This document shows positions 54,478 to 64,000 of a stretch of DNA of 64,000 nt, piece by piece; position 1 is the stretch's first letter, and each line of letters starts with the position of its first letter. Source of the DNA: Nymphalis io (Eukaryota; Arthropoda; Insecta; Lepidoptera; Nymphalidae); NCBI RefSeq assembly GCF_905147045.1, contig NC_065888.1:2919001-2983000 (forward strand). The letters are read 5' to 3'. The notes beneath the pieces are model-generated. The model searched no databases, was not told where the DNA came from, and saw only the letters and a list, made by a program, of their open reading frames with translations. Made by a program: the position numbers and the translations under genes.

Positions 54478-55036
54478 TTTTTTTTTTTATATTCGCCGGG
54501 AGGGCAAATGACTCTACTCCACCTGATGGTAAGTGGTAGTAGAGTCCAAACGCGACGACGGCCAGTACAGACGGGAAAAACGTTCTGCACTAGCCGCCTT
54601 CGCCTTGCCGGCCCGCAAGATGCCTCTTCACGCCTCGTTTGAAGGAACCCGGGTTGTAAGAGGAGGGGAACACGTGAGCTGGTAAGGAATTCCATTTTTT
54701 GGAAGTGCGACAAAGAAAGGAGTTGCCAAATTTCTTTGTTCGCGATGGAATTGATGTCACAGTTAGGCGGTGATTTAATGAAACAAGCGATTTAGTAGTA
54801 TAATTATATAATAAGTCACTTACATGTATATTAATTTTGATAATTAAAGATAGTACCTGGAAGAAAAGAAGCGCTGAGTTCGCTTTTTTATCTTTCCTTT
54901 CTCGCTTGGACGAGTCTCGTGAGTGGGGAAAAATTATTGCCTCGTAGAAAAACCTGTAGAGTTGGCGAAATCTCAGGAAAAGACAAAACTGTTCGATTAA
55001 AGCGCTGAAATAAGCTACATTGAATCCAAACATCAA
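54478..55036 (-). mobile_element. LINE 3' end with A tail (CR1/L2-like, clade uncertain)
   Basis: Ends in an A tail (T run 54478-54490 on the plus strand). The preceding 3' untranslated part holds ACCACTTACCATCAGGTGG, identical to the 3' part of the A-type elements. Upstream is a reverse transcriptase C-terminus. The 5' side fades at about 55,036 without a visible boundary. Confidence 0.75.
54590..55036 (-). pseudogene. LINE reverse transcriptase C-terminal region
   Basis: Open for 148 codons, the last ~60 conserved in type: NHRLTVTSIPSRTKKFGNSF, LCRTSKKWNSLPAHVFPSSY, NPGSFKRGVKRHL. This is the tail found after the thumb domain of many LINE reverse transcriptases (Arg-Thr, Trp-Asn-x-Leu-Pro, Tyr-Asn-x-x-x-Phe-Lys). 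No endonuclease or catalytic reverse transcriptase motif is present, so it is a 5'-truncated dead copy. The first ~80 codons of the open frame are probably partly out of the ancestral frame. Confidence 0.75.
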
Positions 55037-55394
55037 TCGAAGTGCTTTTATAAATTAAATATAAGTATATTTATAAGAAATCTATTTTTTAATACAGTTA
55101 ACATTCTAATGTCTTTCTTTGATATTTTCACTAAGATTTTTTTTAGTCTGTAAATGAAAAAGTCAGAAATTCAAATTCAACTGGAATTTCATTTCTCCCG
55201 AGTATTTGCTCTAACTCGCTGGAGTGACTTGTATATAAAGATTGAAATGTGGCAACGAAAATACTTTTTACGTTAAAATTTGTTATTTTTTATGTTAAGA
55301 TAAGCAATGAAAATTATTTTTAAATAGCGTAAGTACTTTTTAGCTATAATTGAAAGAGGGAACTTATTGGACCACACTACTCTTATGCGTTAGT

Positions 55395-55440
55395 TAGTGA
55401 GAATAAGAAGGTTTTAACTCGGCAGTGGGACATTTATTGA
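55395..55440 (+). repeat. M-type SINE tail fragment
   Basis: GGTTTTAACTCGGCAGTGGG then ACATTTATTGACC, a diverged SINE 3' end. Confidence 0.4.
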
Positions 55441-56365
55441 CCACTACTTTACTTTTATTAATAATACCGAAGTGATTAGACACTCAGTACTCAGTCAGCA
55501 GCCCTTGGTTTATTAGTACAAAAATAAATAAACGAATATCGTCCAAAAAATATGAAAAAATAGATAAATTATTGCCAAACGTGATAAAAATACAAGTGCA
55601 CAGATAGATGTTCTATAATATAATATTGTTAACCTAGCGTACACCAATACCTACTTTGTTAAACGTAATCGGGTTTCCACGATACAACCCTCCTTGTGTG
55701 GATAACAACGGATTTATTAACAAATTAAAATTAGTTTTTGGTGAATAAGAATTTTGATATTTTTAAGTATAGTAATTTTAACTTTATCGACCACTTTATT
55801 TGGAAACGAGTCATCGGCACAATTTCTTCTACCAGATTTGATGTTTCATGAGATGAAATATAAAATTAATTGAAGCACATGCTGACTGGATTTAAACGAG
55901 GTTTTCATTCAAAGTTTACATGTTCTATCCACTCTTTTAAAGCAAAGAATATGAATTACCCGATGTACATCTTTCTCATTATTTTAACCATCAATCAGTG
56001 TTACTTTCATTTCAGAGAGGCGTCTTTAACCACAATTCTTACGGGCTTGAAATACTATATAATATACATTATTGTATTGACCTCATATCCTTTCGAGAGT
56101 TAATATTTGTTACATAATCGGCAAATGCTTGTATTGTTTGAATTAAGAATAAAAAGATACCTACAAATAATGCATGGCAAATATTGAGCCTGCGGGTCTT
56201 ATATAGATACAGATCAGTGTTTTGATTAAGAAAGTCAATTGAATATTTTTAGTAACTCGTACCCTGTCAGACATCTTCATCACATAAATAATTAAAAAAT
56301 TAAAGTGTTGAAATGCTTTATCCGCTTTTGGTTTCCTTACCTACCTTATAGATTTTCACCTGCCT
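55441..56365. other. AT-rich spacer, nothing recognised
   Basis: The frame at 55870-56103 is hydrophobic and AT-driven without a family signature. Confidence 0.4.
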
Positions 56366-56662
56366 GATTGCCTCGTTAGTCTAGTGGCTATATATAAGTC
56401 CGCATATCCCGCATAACCCAGTACGGGTTCAAGCCCCAGGTTGATCCAATTAAAAAGTTATTAAGTTTTTCAGTCCCGAAATCAATTCGTCAACAAGTTC
56501 GAAATGTGTGTCCGTGTCGCGAAAAGCACGTAAAGCGGTTGATCCTGCTCTTAGACTCTTTCGGGTGAGTGAGGGAACAGAAAGTGCATCTATGTTTGCA
56601 TTTTGGTTAATTTCTCTTGCGATTAACCACTGTGGCCGAAATCAGTCAAAAGGACATCATCA
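56366..56662 (+). mobile_element. P-type SINE, full length
   Basis: Head GCCTCGTTAGTCTAGTGGC, B box GGGTTCAAGCCCC (best of the P copies), then AGTTATTAAGTTTTTCAGTC, GCACGTAAAGCGGTTGATCC, CTCTTTCGGG, TGGCCGAAATCAGTC, AGGACATCATCATC tail. It lacks about 45 bp near the TCGGATTGC block. Confidence 0.88.
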
Positions 56663-56675
56663 TCAATTACAATAA

Positions 56676-57040
56676 TAATAATAATGTCCTCCAGACCGAT
56701 TTCGGCCACGGCGGCCAATCTCAAGAGAGATTAACCAACTACGCAGGAGATATTATAGTGCACAAGTGTGTGCACAGGTGTACTCTTTATTCCCGAACTC
56801 TCATAATCGGCATGGGGCGGCAATCCGACATGACCGGAAAGCGTTCAGGCGCAGGACTAACGGCTTCACGTGCTTTCCGAGGCACGGGAGAGAACACACT
56901 TCGAACTTCCAGACTCCGGGCTGCTACTGTGAATTTTGTGACAGAAAATCCCAATAGCTTTTTATTGGCCAGACCTGGAAATTGAACACAGGACCTCGGG
57001 GTTTGCGGCCTTACATCAAGCCACTAGACCAACGAGGCAA
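56676..57040 (-). mobile_element. P-type SINE, full length with 13-bp target duplication
   Basis: Target duplication TCAATTACAATAA at 56663-56675 and 57041-57053. Tail of ATT repeats (TAATAATAATAAT on the plus strand), then GTCCTCCAGACCGATTTCGG through GCGCAGGACTAACGGCTTCA to the head ACTAGACCAACGAGGC. The best-preserved P copy in the window. It inserted at the tail of the preceding copy, so the pair lies tail to tail. The plus-strand frame 56617-56985 is not a gene. Confidence 0.92.
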
Positions 57041-57671
57041 TCAATTACAATAACATAGCCGCCTATCATGTGATAATAGAAGCTATTCATCTAGACGATT
57101 TTTTTAGCGCTTAATTAATTTTAATGGAGAAGTGAGGGTATCTTATTCAAACTTAGATCAAGTTAAACGTTGCATTTTCATATAGAATGTGAAATCTTAG
57201 ATAATGGCGACATAATAAAAGATATGTGTCTCCCAAGGTATAACTTTCTCGGTTTTGTAGTTCCGGATAATATGCTATGAGTAAATGTGTGAGTGTTTAT
57301 GTAAATACATATTTACATAAGTATAAATGTAACCACTTATATTTAAGATGTATATATCATATTGTACAACTTGTACATCTATGCCATCATCATTTCCTCT
57401 ACCCAAAGGTTGCCTGGAAGTGCGATAAGGTCGCCTTTTGTGTCATCATATAATGTTTAACTGTAATTGTTCTATCTTGGTGAGTTTATTATTATTATTA
57501 TTATTACTATACACAATATACTTGTTTTGATATAGAGCTACATTCCTCTTGTTTTAATCTAAATATATATTACTACTAAAAACATCAATATTCTAAGCTG
57601 AAACGTATTGTCATCAATCACTTGATGTCGTTGACGCAAAGAATATATCTAATATGGTTAACTAGCATATA

Positions 57672-57834
57672 ATCCTTAGCATTAAAGCAGAAAGCAAGCC
57701 GTAAGTCGTGCGGTGAAGGCTGCTAACAGCGCGACTGGCGGGCATTATTAACGGGCCATTAGACCTCGTTCGACGAGTAGACGCCCCGTCTTAGCAGACA
57801 ACTGCTCTTATTCTTGAAACGTTTGAATTGCTAA
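57672..57834 (+). mobile_element. Candidate MITE N, copy 2
   Basis: About 163 bp. Core GCGCGACTGGCGGGCATTAT, TAACGGGCCATTAGACCTCG, TTAGCAGACAACTG. Termini CTTAGCATTA and TTGCTAAG are inverted with respect to each other, as in copy 1 at 49.46 kb. Confidence 0.55.
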
Positions 57835-58744
57835 GCCGATAAATGTTTAACTCCAAACTTTAATATTGAACAATTTAAAGTTTACGTTCGAATACTGTTC
57901 GATACTTTGGAAATTTTTGCAACATTGTTATAAATTTAAACCGCGATTCTTTTCCGCTTAGAAATGTGATACGACCTACATTAAATATCGCATTTAAAAT
58001 AATTTAGTTTTTTTTAAATAATTTTAATAAAGCTATGCACATCAAAAGAAAGCAATGGCTTCCTGGCTGGCTCAATATAGTAACAACATTCAAATTTCCC
58101 ACGGCTGGACAAAACTTTTGTTAAGAGAATTTTTTAAGAAAATTTCATCATCATACCCCACTGTGATTGTCATTAAACATACAGTTGACTTTTAAAAGAA
58201 GTTGCTAATAAATACAGCGAAATGTAAGTTTCTAAGTTGTAAATAAGCCAGATAAATATAGACATATGTATATCGAATATATCTATCTATATAAATACCG
58301 AAAGTTAATAAAAAATAATTAATATTCAAACAATGAAATTTATACGTCGATGCGTAATCCTTTAAAGTCCATTTCGATAAGTGCTTTAATCGACTGAATT
58401 CATCAATTGTTTAAAACGTTACTGACTATCAATAAATATTATATAATATATAAAAATAACGTTCATCGAATCTTCAATTCATTTACGCAAAAAATATATA
58501 ATTGATAAAGATATATAATATATAATTTTATAATATATAAAAACACTAACATAAAATTGAAAAATAATTACGATGTTTCATTTATTAATCAAATAATGTA
58601 TTAACAGAATCAGAACTATAAATTTTTGTATAGAAATTATGTAGGTCATCAAAATAATTAGAGGACACTATGTTCGATAAAGTCAAGTCAAGTCAAATAC
58701 AAAAAACTTAATACTTCCGAGTACACGGTGATTCACATAAGAGT
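57835..58744. other. AT-rich spacer, nothing recognised
   Basis: Only AT-rich simple sequence, including ATATAAT runs at 58,440-58,550. Confidence 0.4.
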
Positions 58745-58833
58745 ACTTAAAAACTGGAGTTACAAGTTATTTTCATTATAAAGATTTGTTACATAAAAAT
58801 CTACATGATAACTAATTACTCCAGTTTTTAAGT
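58745..58833. repeat. 89-bp fold-back with perfect 16-bp ends
   Basis: Ends 58745-58760 (ACTTAAAAACTGGAGT) and 58818-58833 are exact reverse complements. The interior pairs partially (TACAAGTTATTTTCAT against AATTAGTTATCATGTA reversed). Could be a tiny MITE or a hairpin-forming transcript. Confidence 0.85.
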
Positions 58834-59239
58834 AATCTTAAATTTAATTAATAAATGAATATCGTTATTTTTTTTTTTCAAATAAACTGAAACTTTAAAT
58901 GCCAGAATAATTAACAATATGATTCTTATTGCTTCTTCTTACCCCGGCTATAAGAGAGTAATTAAACAATTCATATTTATATTATATTATACATAGTATT
59001 CAAGGATGGTTCCAATTACAAGAGGATTAAAAACACGAACAATTTATTACATCTCCAATCGCGTACATATTTGGATCTTGGGATTGAGATCTTGGGATAC
59101 AGTCCATTAACCAATTTATATGTTTGATGATCATTTTAATAACATAAGTACGAAATCATATCGTAAGCTTAGATGTTTATATCGCAAAAGAGTTGATTTT
59201 AAAAATATTACTTAATTTATAATCACCTAATATTATAAA

Positions 59240-59440
59240 ACAAAGTGCCCCCGCGTCTGTATGTCTGTCTGTCTGAACGCGATAAGCTAAAAAACTACAA
59301 ACAGATTTTGATATGGTTTTCACCAATAAACGGAGTGATTCATGAGAAAGGTACAATGTGTTTTGTGTCAATTGACATATAACGATTGTTGTAGAAGTCG
59401 AAAAAATAAACCTTTTCTACTGGGAGCTTTACTGGTGTCC
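59240..59440 (+). repeat. Old dispersed repeat, class uncertain
   Basis: CGCGTCTGTATGTCTGTCTG, TCTGAACGCGATAAGCTAAA, AACAGATTTTGATATGG. I recall such blocks as a widespread lepidopteran repeat, sharing with the 38.1-kb repeat the theme of an imperfect GAACGG/AACGCG core. Confidence 0.4.
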
Positions 59441-59464
59441 ATCACGTAATCCAATAGAATTATA

Positions 59465-60387
59465 TTAGGTCTTTACATATGAAATTAGCGTTTCGTCGTA
59501 CTGACCACTTTGATCTGAAATATCTCCTCTTTGGTTAGGAATTCCAAATTCAGATTTATAAATTCATTTAGCTGGTACATTTTAGTTTTGAAAACAGTCA
59601 TTCATTTGTTTTTTCCTCATTAATTTTTTCTTTGGCGTCGCTTATTACCGCACAATGGAAAACATGAAATATCGATATATTTACGATTACGAATTCTACC
59701 GTGTCACCAGTGCTGCAGAAACAGCTCGAAGGATTAATGATGTGTACGGCGTTGATGTCGCAAAAGAAAGCACAGTACACGATATTCGATACGAACCCTG
59801 GAGACCCAGCCAAATCCTGCCCTAACGAAAATTGACTCAGAAAAAGTTACTCGTGAGTGTTTGGTGGACTAGCGCCGGTGTCGTTTACTACAGCTTTCTA
59901 AAATATGGCCAAACGATTACGGAGATATCTTTTGTCAGCAACTGCAAACCATAAAGGAAAAACTAGCTGCTAAACAACCGAGATTGGTCAATCCCTCTAA
60001 GCCTCTGCGGCTTCACGATAACGCAAGACACATAACAAACAACCACTAAGTTAGATGAGCTACAATTGGAATGTCTGCGACATCCACCGTACTTCCCGGA
60101 CATCGCTCCAATAGATTACCATTTTTTCCGGAATTTGGACAACTTCTTCTCAACAAGGAAAAAAAAATCAACTCCGATGCGGCAGCCCAAACTGCCTTCA
60201 AACAGTTTATTGATTCTCGACGTTTTTTTAGTAAAGGGATTGATGAACTACCTATGAGATAGCAAAGTGCATAGATAACAACGGTGCATACTTTGATTAA
60301 TTAAATATATTTTTAAATTCAAATTTAATTAAATTTGACTTCATGTTCCTCCCGTACAAAACGCCAATTTCATATATAAGGACCTAA
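59465..60387 (+). mobile_element. Mariner-family DNA transposon, internally deleted (copy B)
   Basis: Ends TTAGGTCTTTACATATGAAA and its mirror AATTTCATATATAAGGACCT match copy A. The left flank keeps TA (59463-59464); the right flank is CA, a mutated target base. About 0.92 kb, with a larger deletion than copy A. Confidence 0.92.
59655..60300 (+). pseudogene. Mariner transposase, broken (copy B)
   Basis: Starts MENMKYRYIYDYEFYRVTSA and keeps SAAETARRINDVYG, then skips most of the DNA-binding domain and leaves frame. LHDNAR survives near 60,010. The C-terminal catalytic block reads HPPYFPDIAPIDYHFFRNL, the mariner signature with Phe for Ser and Ile for Leu (usually YSPDLAP), carrying the third catalytic Asp. 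A TAG replaces a Trp codon near the end (WQ to stop). Non-functional. Confidence 0.88.
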
Positions 60388-60429
60388 CATTTATAATATT
60401 ACGATATAAACTTTTTTATGTAGAACCGT

Positions 60430-60655
60430 ATATAGAATAGAAGGACGAGCATATGGGCCAACTGATGGTAAGTGGTCACCAACGCCCATAGACATTGGCA
60501 TTGTAAGAAATGTTAACCATCGCTTACATCACCAATGCACCACCAACCTTAGGAACTAAGATGTTATGTCTCTTGTGCCTGTAATTACACTGGCTCACTA
60601 ACCCTTTAAACCGGAACACAAAAATACCAAATACTGCTGTTTTGCGGTAAAAAAA
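60430..60655 (-). mobile_element. A-type element, 5' end truncated
   Basis: TATAGAATAGAAGGACGAGC, ATGGGCCAACTGATGGTAAG, AGTGGTCACCAACGCCCATA, ATGTTAACCATCGCTTACAT and on to TACTGCTGTTTTGCGGTA. Well preserved but stops at the GCGGTA block. Confidence 0.88.
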
Positions 60656-60839
60656 TTGTATTTGCAAAATAAATCATGTAAATTGAGAAAAAAAAAACAA
60701 ATTTCTTCCTTTTGTCCTGAATTTCTGACACCCCTAATAAACGTAGGAAACAAAAAGACCGGACTTTTCTTTTACAGAATTTTAAAATTTGATTTTGATT
60801 TATATACTAAGTAAAATAACGTTCAAGTGTCTTGGCTTA

Positions 60840-61035
60840 GGTGATCCTTCTTCTGTTCACGGTAGCATACTAAAGCGATCCCGTGGCGCTCCTCGTTAAG
60901 ACGAAAAGGATACCGCTGGTCCTTTAGTGGGTATTCCGATTTTCGGGGCGCACTCGGCGCCTTGGACACCGGCGAGCCCCACATACCCCCCACTGTTCCC
61001 GTAGGGAAACGCGTTACGCGTTTTTTCAGCGTTAA
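60840..61035 (+). mobile_element. R1-clade-like LINE 3' end
   Basis: GC-rich. AAGGATACCGCTGGTCCTTT, AGTGGGTATTCCGATTTTCG, CACTCGGCGCCTTGGACACC, CCCCACATACCCCCCACTG, GGAAACGCGTTACGCG, then an A run after CAGCGTT. It shares TTTAGTGGGTA, CGGCGCCTT and CCCACATA with the R1-clade tail at 53.7-53.9 kb, in another order. I recall this as a lepidopteran R1-type 3' end; the clade is not proven here. The frame at 60962-61144 is not a gene. Confidence 0.55.
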
Positions 61036-61132
61036 AAAACCTTCTTGGGCTTCTATTTCGATTTCATATTATAGAACAAATTATTTCAAACAATATTTAA
61101 TATTTTGCCTTATCATAAAAGCTCGTGAAAAT

Positions 61133-61260
61133 TTCTGGTGGTAGATCTTTGTGCAAACTCGACTGCGTAGGCACCACCCACTCATCTGATATTCTACCGC
61201 AAAACAGCAGCGCTTGTTATCATTGTGTTTTGGTTCAAAGGGTGAGTGATACAATTATAA
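61133..61260 (+). mobile_element. A-type element, 5' part
   Basis: TCTGGTGGTAGATCTTTGTG, GGCACCACCCACTCATCTGA, ATTCTACCGCAAAACAGCAG, GGGTGAGTGA, then lost. Confidence 0.8.
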
Positions 61261-63100
61261 GTTTAAAAAAACGATAATAAACTGATATAACCATATAAAA
61301 CACAAAGCCTATTAATTTTTAACAACACTGGAATTCGATAGCTGTCTGTTTAGTAATTTATACGACAAAAGTGTACCCACATCTGTCCAGTTTTATTAAA
61401 TTTCGCGTTAGAGTATTCCCAAACAAAACAACTATGTTTGTGCATCATAAGTTGGGCAGACCAGAAGTTCAAACAGGATTTCGTATTTAAACTTTTCCCT
61501 CCACGTATGGCGTTACAATAAATGGACATTTATTCACGCTGAACGTAATATTGTTAACTACTTTGAGCCCGTGATCGTACTTGGTATTATATTACAAACA
61601 AAATTTAAAAAAAAATCTTACCGAGGTTGTTTTGGAATCAATTCCATTACGGTGATACCATTATTCTTATCCTCTTCTTCTCTATATCCTTCTATTTGAT
61701 GTTCAAGCAATATCCGTGACGAATCACCTATTAAACTAAAAGTTTGAAGGTATGTTCCTTATGATACATAAGTACACACAAAGAAGAGATTTAACGTTAT
61801 AATCCCACAAAAGGAGGAGAGGAGTCACGGAAATTAATTTACAAGGGAGAGAATAGGTGGTACAAATAGAATAATAAGGTAACATGTTCGCTTAAAGTAT
61901 AACTTAATAATCATTTGCTTGCTTTTCATCTCATTTCTTTTAACTCGGTACACTGTAAAAATACATGAAATAAGAATTTTACAGATTTACAGCAAACTGC
62001 CTAACCGCCAATCCTCGTTCTATATGCGGTTAGATTATTTTCCCGTGACCAAATTGTAAATTGGTACTGGAACTCAATACATAGATGACGGTTAACAATG
62101 GTTCGCATGCCATCCCCCGAATCGGCAACATATATATAATTAAAAACAAATAAGAATTGTCATCTTTGCGTAAAATCTTTTAAATTAAGTATATAAAGAA
62201 TATTTTATAAATTAAGTATATTGTTTGATAAATCGTGCAACCGAAAATTCTGCAAATAAAACTAAAATAAGATTTTTAAACGGACATATTCGGTACGTCA
62301 TTTTATTATTAGTATATAGTAACACACAACTGTACAGAAACTATGCAGGAGTATACCACCTGAGGGTCGCTTTGTGCAACGTACTGTCCGACTAATTAAC
62401 AAACTAAGTTACGACAACAGCCTAACTTAAAGCAAATGTTCCTTTAATTTACAATGTTATAGACGAAATATTTTTTATTTGCATTCCTAGTTTGCTTTTA
62501 AACTTAATTTATATTATTTTAATCGCCAATACGTTCACTACTAGTCTTTTTAAAGAAAAACAATGTTAATGTAAGTAAAATAAAGAATAATAATAGCTTT
62601 TTGATTTTTGTTTTTTAATATGTTACCCAAAATTAATTTTCAAAAAATAATTACAAAAATGACGGTCAGAAATAAATGAACCCTATTTTCTTAAAGATGC
62701 TTTAAGTGCTACGGAAAAATAATTGATTATCGCTAATCTAAGATGGCTTTAATTTTTTTTTTGTTCATCAAATAAAACTTGATTTTGGAAAACATGTGGT
62801 TCCAATCAGACGGAGCCTTGTAAAATACGGCACGAAACATTATAAAACCATTCTAATAGATTTTTACAAGTAAATTTATTTAGAGAAACATTGATTGTAT
62901 CCCTAGATTATATCGGATTTGACAGATTGACCATTTTTTGTGAGACAAGGGATTGGGACGCAAGGGAAATCTTCGAAAGATGCGCGAGTCCAGAGGAGAA
63001 CTTTTTTTTATTAACAGTAAGCTTACGGTCGACCTCAATCATAACTATTGGTAAGTATTCTAAAGATCTTATGTAGTCTAAGGTGGAACGCGCTTTCCTA
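61261..63100. other. AT-rich spacer, nothing recognised
   Basis: No member of the window's repeat families. The frame at 62891-63076 has no recognised family. Confidence 0.4.
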
Positions 63101-63605
63101 GAATATGCCTATTCGCTCTTACGTTGAAAATACCCATAGGATTTTAATGCTTAGAAAACACAGGATTATGTGTGATTTTTCTGCGACGGCCGTCCTAGAT
63201 ACGGATCGGAGGTTTGTGGGATCGTTTTCACAAATGTACCCACTTCCATTTTCCATGTCTTGCTCTTCTCGTAGTTGAAGCAAGCTCACACAGAGGGCGA
63301 GAATATTTTCACGCCCCTACACTCGTCACTTAGCAGTACATGGCTACCTCGGCTACCGTTTTCTAATGTACGCCATAACTTTTAACGCATTTGGAGCTAA
63401 TAGCGCCTCGAGGATACCTTCGTCCTTTCCGCCAAATAGGATCAGCTTTATCCCGAACTTGCTTCTTCTGCTTCTCACCCGTGTGGGTGTGGGTCTCACA
63501 GAAAGAGACTTCGGCCCTACAGACAGATTCCTTGCGAAACCTCGCCAACAATATCATAAAAACTCAAGCGAAGCATCGTCAGTACTTCAGTGAATCTTCG
63601 TAATA
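63101..63605. other. GC-richer unassigned stretch
   Basis: Distinctly less AT-rich than its surroundings, with frames open on both strands (63363-63557 minus, 63366-63593 and 63391-63603 plus). The minus frame is polar and basic (HTHTGEKQKKQVRDKADPIW), but I do not recognise it and see no start or splice context. It might be an exon or a retroelement piece. Nothing was seen from 63606 to 64000. Confidence 0.25.
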
Positions 63606-64000
63606 AAAATATTCATAAATTTAAATTTGTTCATATGTAACCACTGTGGCATTACACGGGCAATCTCAATCACATAACAAGTTAAACCCTTACGGGAACA
63701 ACCCAATTTAGTTGTGTACAAGTTTATTTGGGCATCTATCCGTAGGGCATTATAATAAATGAAAGGACAAATTCGCAATGTTACGTTAATATTGAAATTT
63801 TATTAAAGTGGACGCTCAATCAATTTATCATAGATAACCTTTTATTAGTGCTGAATAAATATTTATTAATAAAAAATATTTTGATGTCTGCATATAGTTT
63901 ATAAAAGTAGGATTTGTTACAATACCATCCCTCGCCTTGTCATGACATTGTCACGCCCTGGGACGACAAAAGAAGGAGTAAAGAGTGGTGACTGTTTTTA

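Noticed and set aside
1..64000. A new multi-gene defence or metabolic system
   Set aside because: No cluster of host protein genes is present. The coding signal in the window is explained by transposable elements.

Overview
The window looks like AT-rich insect nuclear DNA, most likely from a butterfly or moth and plausibly a nymphalid. This rests on the repeat content: many tRNA-headed SINEs of a kind that resembles the lepidopteran Metulj family, an RTE-clade retrotransposon with a TTGA-repeat tail, R1-clade LINE ends and mariner relics. I find no convincing host protein-coding gene. Almost every long reading frame belongs to a transposable element or is a shadow of one. The only intact host gene I can defend is a tRNA-Pro(TGG) at 14.4 kb.

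Layout. 0-14 kb holds decayed SINEs, the C-terminal stub of a second RTE family (6.8 kb), a different SINE (9.8 kb) and a full-length A-tailed 300-bp element with target duplication (10.5 kb). 14.4 kb is the tRNA gene. 15-22 kb is SINE-rich. 22.9-26.1 kb is RTE copy 1, inserted inside a SINE. 29.1-30.2 kb is a dead mariner. 34.0-37.1 kb is RTE copy 2, almost identical to copy 1 and in the same orientation, with an 11-bp target duplication. 37.7-53 kb has several young SINEs with clean target duplications among older ones. 53.5-55.0 kb has an R1-clade LINE tail inside a SINE, followed by the 3' end of another LINE. 56.4-57.0 kb has two SINEs tail to tail. 59.5-60.4 kb is a second dead mariner. 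The rest is AT-rich DNA in which I see little.

Four recurrent families explain most of the structure. M is a ~300-bp Metulj-like SINE with a tRNA-like head and a TTACTG-type tail. P is a ~340-bp SINE whose head shares a dozen bases with tRNA-Pro, with an ATT-type tail. A is a ~300-bp A-tailed element whose 3' end shares 19 bases with the LINE tail at 54.5 kb. RTE is the autonomous-type element, here defective. The two RTE copies carry the same stop codon and the same one-base frameshift, so the family probably spread after it was already broken, using protein supplied by other copies. The observations most worth a second look are this shared damage, the SINE-LINE tail sharing, fold-backs at the same position in two P SINEs, two candidate MITE families, and a pair of short signal-peptide-like segments at 12.0 and 41.1 kb.
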